Source: RUG563 sp045590215 (lineage in GTDB: Bacteria > Bacillota > Clostridia > Christensenellales > Aristaeellaceae). From it: 64,000 nt of DNA. The notes beneath the pieces are model-generated. The model saw nothing but the letters and a program-made list of their open reading frames with translations, ran no database searches and was not told the origin of the DNA. The stretch is taken from the NCBI GenBank assembly GCA_045590215.1, contig JAZNQO010000039.1, positions 1 through 64,000 of the forward strand. Reading direction: 5' to 3'. Below, in pieces: positions 1-7,571 of the stretch. The first letter of the stretch is position 1, and each line of letters begins with the position of its first letter. The translations under genes were made by a program, and so were the position numbers.

Positions 1-20
1 CATTGAAAACTGATACGATT

Positions 21-136
<116 letters not shown>

Positions 137-142
137 TTCCAT

Positions 143-173
143 GAAGCATCTCTTATGGAGATGCTTCTTTTTT
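143..173 (+). terminator. rRNA operon terminator
   Basis: Ten-base-pair perfect stem GAAGCATCTC / GAGATGCTTC with a 5-nt loop followed by a run of seven T. It closes the rRNA operon immediately after 5S. Confidence 0.93.
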
Positions 174-210
174 GCTATAATGCAAGCATAAACTAATTAT
201 TATGACATCA

Positions 211-240
211 TTGACACTTGTAATTGGGAAATGATAAAAT
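211..240 (+). promoter_or_regulatory. SigA-type promoter of the P-loop kinase gene
   Basis: TTGACA (211-216) and TAAAAT (235-240) separated by 18 bp, 45 bp before the start codon of the kinase gene. The -35 box is perfect consensus. Confidence 0.7.
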
Positions 241-284
241 GGAGTGACAAATTCAAAAATTGAAAATAGGACAGGAAAATCATC

Positions 285-824
285 ATGATTCTTTTAATCA
301 CGGGAGCTACTCATACGGGAAAAACCTATCTGGCACAGAAATTAATGGAACAATATAAAATACCTTATCTGTCTGTGGATCATTTGAAAATGGGCTTGAT
401 TCGGGTAGGACGCTCGTTGCTTACACCGCTTAGCAGCGAAGAAGAATTACGGGATGAGCTATGGCCGATTATAAGAGAGATGATTAAAACGGCCATTGAG
501 AATGACCAACACATGATAATAGAAGGATGCTATTTACCATATGACTGGCAAAAAGATTTTGATGAAGTTTATGCGAAGAACATTCGTTTCATTTGTCTGT
601 GTATGACGGAAAGCTATATCAGAACTCATTTTGACGACATTTTGCAATACGGTAATGTGATTGAAAAGCGGTTGTGCGATGAAGGATGTACAATGGAACA
701 TGTGCTGCAGGAGAACCGGGCAGTTATGGAACGTTGTCAAATGTATGACATAAAACCAATTTGGATTGATAAAGCGTATGAAGTGGATGCAGCAAAAATC
801 TGGCAGGATGTATGGAATGTGTAA
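285..824 (+). CDS. P-loop kinase of the adenylate kinase-like superfamily
   Basis: A 179-residue single-domain protein with an N-terminal Walker A motif GATHTGKT (residues 7-14) after a hydrophobic beta strand, followed by a conserved Asp in SVDHLK and an EGCYLP segment, the layout of small-molecule or nucleotide kinases related to adenylate kinase and 2-phosphoglycerate kinase. The start is the first ATG after GACAGGAAAATCATC. The substrate cannot be told from sequence. The gene is visibly AT-richer than the pcp gene that follows 16 bp later and has its own promoter, so it may be an acquired accessory gene. None of the cassette ends found elsewhere in the window is present here. Alternative: a nucleoside or antibiotic kinase. 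Confidence 0.75.
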   Translation: MILLITGATHTGKTYLAQKLMEQYKIPYLSVDHLKMGLIRVGRSLLTPLSSEEELRDELWPIIREMIKTAIENDQHMIIEGCYLPYDWQKDFDEVYAKNIRFICLCMTESYIRTHFDDILQYGNVIEKRLCDEGCTMEHVLQENRAVMERCQMYDIKPIWIDKAYEVDAAKIWQDVWNV

Positions 825-840
825 AAAGGAAGGGTGTGCA

Positions 841-1413
841 ATGGCAATATTATTGACAGGCTTTGAGCCGTTTAACGGTGCGGAGATCAATCCCTCGTGG
901 GAGGCGGTGCAGCTGGTGCCGGAGGAGATAGACGGGCATCGGGTGCATCGGATGCAGCTGCCGGTGGTGTATGGCGAGGCGGCGGAAATGCTGCTTGCGG
1001 AGATCCGGCGGCTGAAACCGGTGGCGGTTTTAAGCTGCGGCGTGGCCGGGGGACGGAAGGGTGTAACGCCGGAATTGGTGGCTCTCAATTATCGCATGGC
1101 TAAAATTGCGGATAATAAAGGAAAGAAATATGAGGGCGAACGGATCGAAAAGGACGGCGAAACGGCTTTGATGACCGATTTGCCCTTGCAGCAGATGGCC
1201 AACGACATCCGGGAAGCGAACATTCCGGCGGAGGTTTCCCTGTCCGCCGGGGCTTATGTGTGCAATGATGTATATTATGCGCTTTTGCGGCATCAGGCAG
1301 AAGAGGGATACAAGGGGCTTTTCGTGCATGTGCCGGAAGAATGCGTAGTTTCTTTTGAGGATGCAGCCCGGGCGTTGACCCTTTGCGCAAGATGGATGCT
1401 GAAAACGGAATAA
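841..1413 (+). CDS. pcp: Pyroglutamyl-peptidase I (pyrrolidone-carboxylate peptidase)
   Basis: A cytoplasmic cysteine peptidase of family C15 that removes N-terminal pyroglutamate from peptides. The protein is 190 residues, slightly short of the usual 200-215. The N-terminal LLTGFEPFNG block is family-typical. The catalytic triad is visible as Glu78 (in TPELVALN), Cys141 (in SAGAYVCND) and His163 (in FVHVPEE). The start at 841 was chosen because it is preceded by GGAAGGG and because the protein then begins exactly at the conserved first strand. An in-frame upstream ATG at 766 would overlap the kinase gene by 59 bp. It is probably co-transcribed with the kinase gene. Confidence 0.95.
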   Translation: MAILLTGFEPFNGAEINPSWEAVQLVPEEIDGHRVHRMQLPVVYGEAAEMLLAEIRRLKPVAVLSCGVAGGRKGVTPELVALNYRMAKIADNKGKKYEGERIEKDGETALMTDLPLQQMANDIREANIPAEVSLSAGAYVCNDVYYALLRHQAEEGYKGLFVHVPEECVVSFEDAARALTLCARWMLKTE

Positions 1414-1417
1414 AAAC

Positions 1418-1463
1418 AGCGTTGACTGGGTTTGCTAAAGGGCAGGCCTGGCAACGCTTTTTT
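1418..1463 (+). terminator. Terminator after pcp
   Basis: Outer stem AGCGTTG / CAACGCT with a long loop that can form further pairs, followed by TTTTTT. It separates pcp from the MarR-degV unit. Confidence 0.75.
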
Positions 1464-1486
1464 CATGGGTGGAAAATGGGGAGAAG

Positions 1487-1527
1487 TTGACATTTCAACA
1501 AGAATATAGTAAAATTTATTTGTTGAA
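1487..1527 (+). promoter_or_regulatory. MarR gene promoter with flanking dyad
   Basis: TTGACA (1487-1492) and TAAAAT (1510-1515) with a 17-bp spacer make a near-consensus SigA promoter. Two arms TTCAACAA (1494-1501) and TTGTTGAA (1520-1527) form an 8-bp perfect inverted repeat bracketing the -10 box. This suits an autoregulatory operator for the MarR protein encoded just downstream. Operator assignment is inference. Confidence 0.7.
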
Positions 1528-1556
1528 GCGATGATAAGGAGCCGAGGAATAAAAAT

Positions 1557-2009
1557 ATGATGGAACGATTTGAAAAATTTTCGCTGGCGATTACGGAAAT
1601 TTCCCGGTCTTGGCGGAAGCTGGCCGCAGAGGAAATGGAAAAGCATGGCCTAAAGGGCCCCCACGCCACCTATCTGATTACCATTTATCGTTATCCCGAA
1701 GGCATTACTGTGCCACAGCTATGCGAAGTGACGGGAAAGGATAAATCCGACGCATCAAGGCTGATTGCCATTTTGGAAAAGAACGGCATGGTGGTGAAAC
1801 AGACGGTGGGCGGCAGCTCTTACCGGGGACGGCTGACCCTGACGGAAAAGGGCAAGGAAGCGGCGGCGCATGTGTGCGAAAGGGCGAGCAGAGCCGTAGA
1901 GACAGCCGGAATAGGGCTGACGGAGGAAGCACGGGAGAGCTTTTATCGGGCTTTAGGAACCATTGCCGGAAATTTGCGCAACATGAGCCGGGATGGGATT
2001 CCCGATTGA
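1557..2009 (+). CDS. MarR-family transcriptional regulator
   Basis: A 150-residue winged-helix regulator. The recognition region around residues 52-80 (TVPQLCEVTGKDKSDASRLI) and the wing with conserved basic and Asp/Arg positions (GSSYRGRLTLTEKG) are typical of MarR proteins, which form dimers and usually repress their own operon. A second ATG directly follows the first, so the start may be 1557 or 1560. The degV-family gene begins 21 bp after the stop and is likely in the same operon. The ligand is unknown. The dyad over its own promoter supports autoregulation. Confidence 0.88.
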   Translation: MMERFEKFSLAITEISRSWRKLAAEEMEKHGLKGPHATYLITIYRYPEGITVPQLCEVTGKDKSDASRLIAILEKNGMVVKQTVGGSSYRGRLTLTEKGKEAAAHVCERASRAVETAGIGLTEEARESFYRALGTIAGNLRNMSRDGIPD

Positions 2010-2030
2010 TACACAACGAGGACAAAGAAA

Positions 2031-2873
2031 ATGCGTGTGAGAATTGTGATTGATTCCACGGTAGATTTGCCGGAGCGAATCAAAAAACGGCTGGATGTGG
2101 TGCCGCTGACGGTGATCTTCGGCAATGAGGAATACATGGACGGTGTGACCATTTCCAACCGGGAATTTTACGAAAAGCTGATTGAAACAACCGTGTTGCC
2201 GCACACCAGCCAGGCCTCCCCGGCCACCTTCCGCAAGGCTTTTGAACGGGTGGAAAAGGCAGGGGACAGTGCGGTGGTGATTACTGTGGCTTCCGCCCTT
2301 TCCGGCACTTATCAAAGTGCCTGTCTGGCGGCCAGGGAATTTGAACATATCTATGTGGTGGACAGCGAATCTGCTGCCATTGGCAGCGGCGTGCTGGCTC
2401 AATTGGCCCTGCGCTATGCTGCGGAAGGTATGGATGCCGGGAAAATTGCTGAAAAGCTGGAACAGGACAAGAAGCAAGTGTATGTGATTGCCATGCTGGA
2501 TACGTTGGAGTATCTGCAAAAGGGCGGCCGTATTTCCAAAACGGCGGCACTGGCCGGCAATCTGCTGGGTATCAAGCCGGTGCTCTGCATTGAAAAAGGG
2601 CAGATTCAGCTGCTGGGCAAGGCAAGGGGATCCAAACAGGCCAATAACCTGCTGGCCCAGGAGATTAAGAAGGCAGGCGGCGTGGATTTTTCAAAACCCG
2701 TGCTGCTGGGATATACGGGGCTCAGCGATCATTTGCTGCTGAAATATATCAGGGATAGCCAAGACCTGTGGCAGCATGATGCCGACGAACTGGAATATAC
2801 ATTAATCGGCAGCGTCATCGGAACCCATGCAGGCCCCGGAGCGGTGGCTGCAGCGTTTTTCAAAAAACAGTAA
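2031..2873 (+). CDS. DegV family fatty-acid-binding protein
   Basis: A 280-residue DegV (EDD fold) protein. The opening VRIVIDSTVDLP, the HTSQASPATF segment (lipid-head Ser/Thr binding), and the SALSGTYQSA and LEYLQKGGRI blocks are diagnostic. Family members bind a fatty acid and, in Gram-positives with a FakA partner, act as FakB subunits that present host fatty acids for phosphorylation. No fakA is seen nearby, so the role here is inferred from family only. It starts at an ATG after GAGGACAAAGAAA, 21 bp after the MarR gene, and ends just before a terminator. Confidence 0.92.
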   Translation: MRVRIVIDSTVDLPERIKKRLDVVPLTVIFGNEEYMDGVTISNREFYEKLIETTVLPHTSQASPATFRKAFERVEKAGDSAVVITVASALSGTYQSACLAAREFEHIYVVDSESAAIGSGVLAQLALRYAAEGMDAGKIAEKLEQDKKQVYVIAMLDTLEYLQKGGRISKTAALAGNLLGIKPVLCIEKGQIQLLGKARGSKQANNLLAQEIKKAGGVDFSKPVLLGYTGLSDHLLLKYIRDSQDLWQHDADELEYTLIGSVIGTHAGPGAVAAAFFKKQ

Positions 2874-2881
2874 ACAGACAC

Positions 2882-2906
2882 AGCTGCGTCTTATGGCGCA
2901 GCTTTT
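2882..2906 (+). terminator. Terminator of the marR-degV operon
   Basis: Seven-base-pair stem AGCTGCG / CGCAGCT followed by TTTT, 8 bp after the degV stop. Confidence 0.85.
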
Positions 2907-2907
2907 C

Positions 2908-2936
2908 TTGCGCTCATCCGCCGGGTGTGATAAAAT
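2908..2936 (+). promoter_or_regulatory. Promoter of the GNAT gene
   Basis: TTGCGC (2908-2913) and TAAAAT (2931-2936) with a 17-bp spacer, directly after the degV terminator and 71 bp before the acetyltransferase start codon. Confidence 0.6.
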
Positions 2937-3007
2937 GCAGATGAGGAATGGAAGCCGGAGAAGGGGGAGCTTTCAATGGCTTTTACGGATAGAAGGAGCG
3001 GAAGCTA

Positions 3008-3451
3008 ATGATAAATTTCAGGAAGATTACGGAAGAAAACTTTGATGCTGTGATGAAAATGAAACGCCCCGACGGAGAAGGATTTGTGGCTCCTAATGCG
3101 TATTCTTTGGCGCAGGCATGGCTGTATCGGGAGGCAAACGATGTGTATCCCTTTGCCATCTATGACGATGAAACGCCGGTCGGGTTTATGATGCTGGATG
3201 AAGATCTGGACGAAAGATGCTTGGCTATCTGGAGAATTATGTTTCCTGCCGAACATCAGAACAAGGGCTTTGGCACGCAGGCGATTCAGAAAATCGTCCG
3301 GATGGCAAAGGATTCCGGCAAATACGATTTTATGATAATTGATTATGTTCCGGAGAATAAGATAGCAGGGCATGTATATGAAAAGGTGGGCTTTCAGCCT
3401 ACGGGAGAAATCAGCAATGGGGAGATTGTGATGCGGCTGGATTTCCAATAA
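3008..3451 (+). CDS. GNAT-family N-acetyltransferase
   Basis: A 147-residue acetyl-CoA-dependent acetyltransferase. The acetyl-CoA-binding motif A is visible as PAEHQNKGFGTQAI around residues 80-93 (the Q/R-x-x-G-x-G/A pattern), and a late YEKVGFQPTGE strand is typical. The general layout, with a DVYPFAIYDDETPVGFMML sheet, resembles PaiA/BltD-type diamine or spermidine acetyltransferases, but the substrate is not proven. The start has AGGAGCGGAAGCTA upstream. It is monocistronic, with its own promoter and terminator. Confidence 0.88.
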   Translation: MINFRKITEENFDAVMKMKRPDGEGFVAPNAYSLAQAWLYREANDVYPFAIYDDETPVGFMMLDEDLDERCLAIWRIMFPAEHQNKGFGTQAIQKIVRMAKDSGKYDFMIIDYVPENKIAGHVYEKVGFQPTGEISNGEIVMRLDFQ

Positions 3452-3495
3452 ATATTTATACGCAAGGCGTAAGGCGACCCATGCCTTTCTTTAAG

Positions 3496-3522
3496 AGCCG
3501 GTGCAGCAGCATCCGGCTTTTT
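3496..3522 (+). terminator. Terminator of the GNAT gene
   Basis: Stem AGCCGG / CCGGCT followed by a run of T, 45 bp after the stop codon. Confidence 0.8.
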
Positions 3523-3542
3523 TGCTGATGATAAAGAAAAGA

Positions 3543-3571
3543 TTGGCTTGCCGAAAAAAATATGATATGAT
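3543..3571 (+). promoter_or_regulatory. Promoter of the G1P dehydrogenase gene
   Basis: TTGGCT (3543-3548) and TATGAT (3566-3571) with a 17-bp spacer, 31 bp before the start codon. Confidence 0.65.
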
Positions 3572-3601
3572 AAAAACAGAACACGGAAAGAAGGAAAAGA
3601 T

Positions 3602-4957
3602 ATGCAAACGCATTTGAAAGATATGACATTGGAAACGCTGATTCGCAGGGAGGGGCATAACTGCGCCTGCGGACGGCATCACGGCATCGGGCTGAAATTT
3701 TTGCGCATCGGCAGCGGTGCGGTGGAAGCGTTGGGGGAAGCGATGGCGGCCATCGGCTGCCGGTATCCCTTCATTGTTTGCGACAGCGATACGAAAAAGG
3801 CGGCATGGGCGTTTGTGGAAAAGGAACTGGAAAAGGCTCGGCTTTCCTATCAATTGTATGAAATCAGCCGCACGCATCCGGAGCCAGATGAAGAGACGGT
3901 GGGGGAAATTTGCATGGCATTTGACCCTGGCTGCGATTGCATTTTGGCGGTTGGCTCCGGGGTGATTAACGATTGCTGCAAGGTGCTGGCGCAGAAGGTG
4001 CAAAAGCCGCAGCTGGTTGTGGGCACGGCCCCGTCCATGGACGGCTATGCCTCGGATTCCTCTTCTATGATTGTGGGCCGGGCTAAAACCACGCTGTATA
4101 ACGCCTGTCCGCAGGTGATTTTGGCCGACACCCGGATCATGAAAAACGCACCCCTTCGGATGCTGCAGGCTGGGCTTGGGGATATGATTGCCAAGTATAT
4201 TGCTCTTTGCGAATGGCGGATCACGGCGTTGATCAATGGCGAATATTACTGCGAAGAAATTGCAGGGATGATGCGCTCTTCTCTGCAAAGAATTGTGGAA
4301 AGCGCACCCCGGATGATGGAAAGGGACGAGGAAGCCATTGGTGCTGTGGCGGAAGGGCTGGTTCTGTCCGGCGTGGCCATGGCCTTTGCCAGGATTTCCC
4401 GGCCCGCCTCCGGCCTGGAGCATTATTTTTCCCATTTGTGGGAGATGTTTTCCTTGAGCCGAAATTTGCCCACGGAATTGCACGGCATTCAGGTGGGCGT
4501 AGGCACGCTGATTTGTATGAAGCTGTATGAGCATATCCGGAAAATGACCCCGGACGAAGCTTTGTTTCATAAGGCAATGGCCGCATGGGATGATGCGGCA
4601 TGGGAAAAGGAAATGCGCAGAGTGTTCGGCAAGACGGCGGAAGGGCTGATTGAAAAGGAAAAAACGGTGTGGCACAATAACAATGCGGCAGGGAGAAAGC
4701 GTCGGTTTGCCCTTTTGCAGGAGAAGTGGAAGCAGGTACAGCAGATCATTGCGGAAGAGCTGCCTTCCCTTGATTTCATTCAAGAATTGATGGAAAAAGC
4801 CCAAATGCCCATGCTGCCAAAGGACTTGGGATGGACGAATCAGGACGTTTCCGATGCCTTTGTGCTTTCCCGTAATACCAGGGATAAATATCTCACCAGT
4901 TCTCTTTTATGGGATTTGGGAAGGCTGGAGGATTTTCCCATTAACTTGTGCCTTTGA
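3602..4957 (+). CDS. sn-Glycerol-1-phosphate dehydrogenase homologue (AraM/EgsA family)
   Basis: A 451-residue member of the iron-type dehydrogenase/dehydroquinate synthase-like superfamily. The nucleotide-binding segment ILAVGSGVINDCCK (residues about 119-132), GTAPSMDGYASDSSSM, the metal-ligand Asp in GLGDMIAKY and the His in SGLEHYFSHLWEM match AraM/EgsA proteins, which interconvert dihydroxyacetone phosphate and sn-glycerol 1-phosphate. A Cys-rich opening CACGRHHG is typical of the bacterial branch. In Bacillus the product feeds a heptaprenylglyceryl phosphate lipid. Here it stands alone between its own promoter and the next transcription unit, so its role is not shown by context. It starts at an ATG after GAAAGAAGGAAAAGAT. 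Confidence 0.87.
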   Translation: MQTHLKDMTLETLIRREGHNCACGRHHGIGLKFLRIGSGAVEALGEAMAAIGCRYPFIVCDSDTKKAAWAFVEKELEKARLSYQLYEISRTHPEPDEETVGEICMAFDPGCDCILAVGSGVINDCCKVLAQKVQKPQLVVGTAPSMDGYASDSSSMIVGRAKTTLYNACPQVILADTRIMKNAPLRMLQAGLGDMIAKYIALCEWRITALINGEYYCEEIAGMMRSSLQRIVESAPRMMERDEEAIGAVAEGLVLSGVAMAFARISRPASGLEHYFSHLWEMFSLSRNLPTELHGIQVGVGTLICMKLYEHIRKMTPDEALFHKAMAAWDDAAWEKEMRRVFGKTAEGLIEKEKTVWHNNNAAGRKRRFALLQEKWKQVQQIIAEELPSLDFIQELMEKAQMPMLPKDLGWTNQDVSDAFVLSRNTRDKYLTSSLLWDLGRLEDFPINLCL

Positions 4958-5001
4958 AGGGTTACATTGGATAAAAATCTTGTTACCTTGCCGGATTGTA
5001 C

Positions 5002-5030
5002 TTGAATTGTATTTGTAATTGTGTTATAAT
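5002..5030 (+). promoter_or_regulatory. Promoter of the diguanylate cyclase gene
   Basis: TTGAAT (5002-5007) and consensus TATAAT (5025-5030) with a 17-bp spacer, 34 bp before the GTG start. Confidence 0.75.
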
Positions 5031-5063
5031 TGGTTACACAGAAACTGAAGGGAAGCGTTATTC

Positions 5064-6449
5064 GTGCAAATTACACAAGGAAAAGCAAAATCAAATCGCT
5101 ATTGGCAGCGTTTTTGGGCTTTCTTTGTTGTGATTTTATTGGTTTTTGCCTGCGCTTCCATGCTGGTGATTGCCAAGGTGAACCAGAACCAGATCCAGCA
5201 TAAGCAATACTTATTGGAAAGCAAAGCAAACGATATATCAGATCGGATGGAAATGCTGATTGCCCGGGTGCAGGCGATGCGGTTCATGCTGATGGCAGAA
5301 AACGGCCAATCCGAAGATTTTTATGAACTGGCTCCGCTGATTGTGCAGGGTTGGGATGATGGGCCGGAAAACATCATTGCCAGTATTTCCGTGGCACCGG
5401 ACGGCGTGATTTCCAAGATTTATCCCCTGAAGGGCAATGAAGCCTTGCTGGGGTATGATCTGATGAAAGCAGCATCCGACGATCCGGAGTCTTTGAAAAC
5501 GCTGATTCGGGGTAAGGTGCTCGTAACGCCGCCTATTGATCTGGTGCAGGGTGGCAAGGGCATGATTATCAGCCTGCCTGTAACTCTGCTGGATAAAACG
5601 CAAAGCTGGGGCATGGTGGCCATGGTTATCAATGTGGATAAGCTGGTCAATGCCTTCATGCTCAGCGATTTTGCCAGTCATCAGGTGGAATATGCCCTGT
5701 ATTATGAGGACATGAATGATGAATATGTGCTGCTGACCCAGAGCGGCAAAGAAGTGAACCAGCCTGTTTCCATTGATTTCAAGACGGAAGATATGAAATG
5801 GCGGCTGTCCATCACCGGCTCTATGGACGGCGGCAGCTTGTTTACCATTGTGCTGCTGGTGCTGGCGATGCTGGTTGTGGCAGGATTGCTTGCCACCACA
5901 TTGGCAGATCAGCAGCGCAGAAAGCAAATGAACCAGCTGTTCCACGAACTGGCCAACACCGATAACGTCACCGGCTGTAACACCCGGCATTTTGTGTATG
6001 AAAAGCTGGTGGATAAAGAAACCGGAGCATGGCATTATGAGAGCCTGAAGTATTCATTGGCTATTTTGGACTTGGATAAATTCAAGCAAATCAATGATTC
6101 CTGCGGTCATGATGTGGGCGACGAGATTCTCAAACGTCTGGCGCAGATTTTGCAGGGGGCTCTCTCCCGAAATAAAGGGGACTGTGCCATCCGCTTTGGC
6201 GGCGATGAGTTTGTACTGCTGTTTGGAGATCGTACCCAGCAGCAATTGCGGGATATTCTCTATCATGTGTTGACCAAGGCACGGGAAATCCGGCTGGAGG
6301 AATACCCGGAAGTGAATGTGACGGTGAGTATCGGCGGCGTGCATCCTGACCAGATGGAGGAAGAAGCCACCTATAAGAACCTGCTGCGTGCGGCAGACGA
6401 AAAGCTGTATCAGGCGAAAAACAGCGGCAGAAACCGCTGCGTACTGTAA
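5064..6449 (+). CDS. Membrane diguanylate cyclase with periplasm-facing CHASE-like sensor
   Basis: A 461-residue protein that would make cyclic di-GMP from two GTP. One membrane helix lies at about residues 15-37, an extracellular sensor at about 40-255 contains a CHASE-like segment (ISKIYPLKGNEALLGYDL), a second helix lies at about 256-278, and a C-terminal GGDEF domain follows. The metal-binding LAILDLDKFKQIND and the catalytic GGDEF (residues 379-383) are intact, so it should be active. I see no clear RxxD inhibitory site before the motif. The start is GTG, preceded by GAAGGGAAG at 10-bp spacing, an arrangement repeated at the LCP gene. Its counterpart could be the EAL protein at 52138-54228. 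Confidence 0.92.
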   Translation: MQITQGKAKSNRYWQRFWAFFVVILLVFACASMLVIAKVNQNQIQHKQYLLESKANDISDRMEMLIARVQAMRFMLMAENGQSEDFYELAPLIVQGWDDGPENIIASISVAPDGVISKIYPLKGNEALLGYDLMKAASDDPESLKTLIRGKVLVTPPIDLVQGGKGMIISLPVTLLDKTQSWGMVAMVINVDKLVNAFMLSDFASHQVEYALYYEDMNDEYVLLTQSGKEVNQPVSIDFKTEDMKWRLSITGSMDGGSLFTIVLLVLAMLVVAGLLATTLADQQRRKQMNQLFHELANTDNVTGCNTRHFVYEKLVDKETGAWHYESLKYSLAILDLDKFKQINDSCGHDVGDEILKRLAQILQGALSRNKGDCAIRFGGDEFVLLFGDRTQQQLRDILYHVLTKAREIRLEEYPEVNVTVSIGGVHPDQMEEEATYKNLLRAADEKLYQAKNSGRNRCVL

Positions 6450-6461
6450 ATTAAAATAGAA

Positions 6462-6500
6462 GGCTGTTTCCTGTTGCAGCAACGGGAAGCAGCTTTTTTT
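6462..6500 (+). terminator. Terminator after the diguanylate cyclase gene
   Basis: Long stem with arms GGCTGTTTCCTGTTGC and GCAACGGGAAGCAGC (G-T pairs included) followed by seven T. Confidence 0.88.
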
Positions 6501-6541
6501 CTGCCGGAAATGTAAATTTGTGTAAAGAAATGGAAAGAGGT

Positions 6542-6570
6542 TTGACGGTAATGGGTGGGTGTGCTATAAT
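6542..6570 (+). promoter_or_regulatory. Promoter of the nucleotidyltransferase-LCP operon
   Basis: TTGACG (6542-6547), 17-bp spacer, consensus TATAAT (6565-6570), 60 bp before the first start codon. One of the best promoter matches in the window. Confidence 0.85.
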
Positions 6571-6630
6571 ATTTTGGCAGTATGCAAGTGACTGCTGGCA
6601 ATGCTCAAATAAGAAAGGGAGGCAATTTCC

Positions 6631-7554
6631 ATGAAAACCACTCTTGTGATTATGGCGGCAGGCATCGGTTCCCGGTTCGGTCAGGGCATCAAGCAATTGG
6701 CGGCTGTGGGTCCCGGTGGGCAGATTATTATGGATTATTCCATTCATGATGCCATTGCAGCAGGGTTTGATAAAATTGTCTTTATTATCCGCAAGGATAT
6801 TGAACAGGATTTCCGGGAAATCATCGGTAACCGCATTGAGAAGCTGTGCAGCGAAAAGAATGTGGAAGTAGCATATACGTTTCAGGCGTTGGACGACCTG
6901 CCGGCAAACGTTATACTGCCCGAAGGCCGCAAGAAGCCCTGGGGCACCGGCCAAGCCGTTCTGACCTGCAAGGGCGTTGTGAAGGAACCTTTTGCTGTCA
7001 TCAATGCCGATGACTATTATGGTAAGGAAGCTTTCAAAATCGTGCATGACTTTTTGCTGGATTATTCTCCCGAACATCCGGAAAAGTATTGCATGGCAGG
7101 ATTCATCCTGAAAAATACCCTCAGCGATAACGGCGGCGTTACCCGCGGCATCAGCAAGACGGATAAGGACGGGTATCTGACCCAGGTGGACGAAACCTCC
7201 AATATCATCAAAACCCCCACCGGGGCGGAGGCTAATGGCATCACGCTGGATGCGGAGTCCTATGTGTCCATGAACTTCTGGGGCCTGACGCCGGAATTTA
7301 TTGACCAATTGGAAGTGGGCTTTAAGCAGTTCTTTGAAAAGATAGACGGCAACGAGCTGAAGGCTGAATATCTGCTGCCCATTTATATCGACCAGCTCTT
7401 GAAGGAAAAGAAGGCTTCCGTGAAGGTCTTGGAAACTCGTGATAAGTGGTTTGGCGTCACTTATCAAGAGGATAAGCAGACGGTGATTGATGCGATTCAT
7501 GGGCTGGTAGAAAAGGGCGAATATACCAAGGCATTGTTTGATGATTTGAAATGA
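6631..7554 (+). CDS. Sugar-phosphate nucleotidyltransferase
   Basis: A 307-residue NTP-transferase fold protein. The N-terminal signature MAAGIGSRFGQGIKQL is the G-x-G-x-R-x...K nucleotide-binding loop, INADDYYG holds the metal-binding Asp pair, and the middle NFWGLTPEFIDQLE strand is typical. It should join a sugar 1-phosphate to a nucleotide. The sugar is not identifiable because the family is divergent from GalU and RmlA. It begins at an ATG after AAAGGGAGGCAATTTCC. The downstream LCP-family gene starts 17 bp after the stop, suggesting that the activated sugar belongs to a cell-wall or surface glycan. Confidence 0.88.
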   Translation: MKTTLVIMAAGIGSRFGQGIKQLAAVGPGGQIIMDYSIHDAIAAGFDKIVFIIRKDIEQDFREIIGNRIEKLCSEKNVEVAYTFQALDDLPANVILPEGRKKPWGTGQAVLTCKGVVKEPFAVINADDYYGKEAFKIVHDFLLDYSPEHPEKYCMAGFILKNTLSDNGGVTRGISKTDKDGYLTQVDETSNIIKTPTGAEANGITLDAESYVSMNFWGLTPEFIDQLEVGFKQFFEKIDGNELKAEYLLPIYIDQLLKEKKASVKVLETRDKWFGVTYQEDKQTVIDAIHGLVEKGEYTKALFDDLK

Positions 7555-7571
7555 AGGGAAGCGACATTGCG

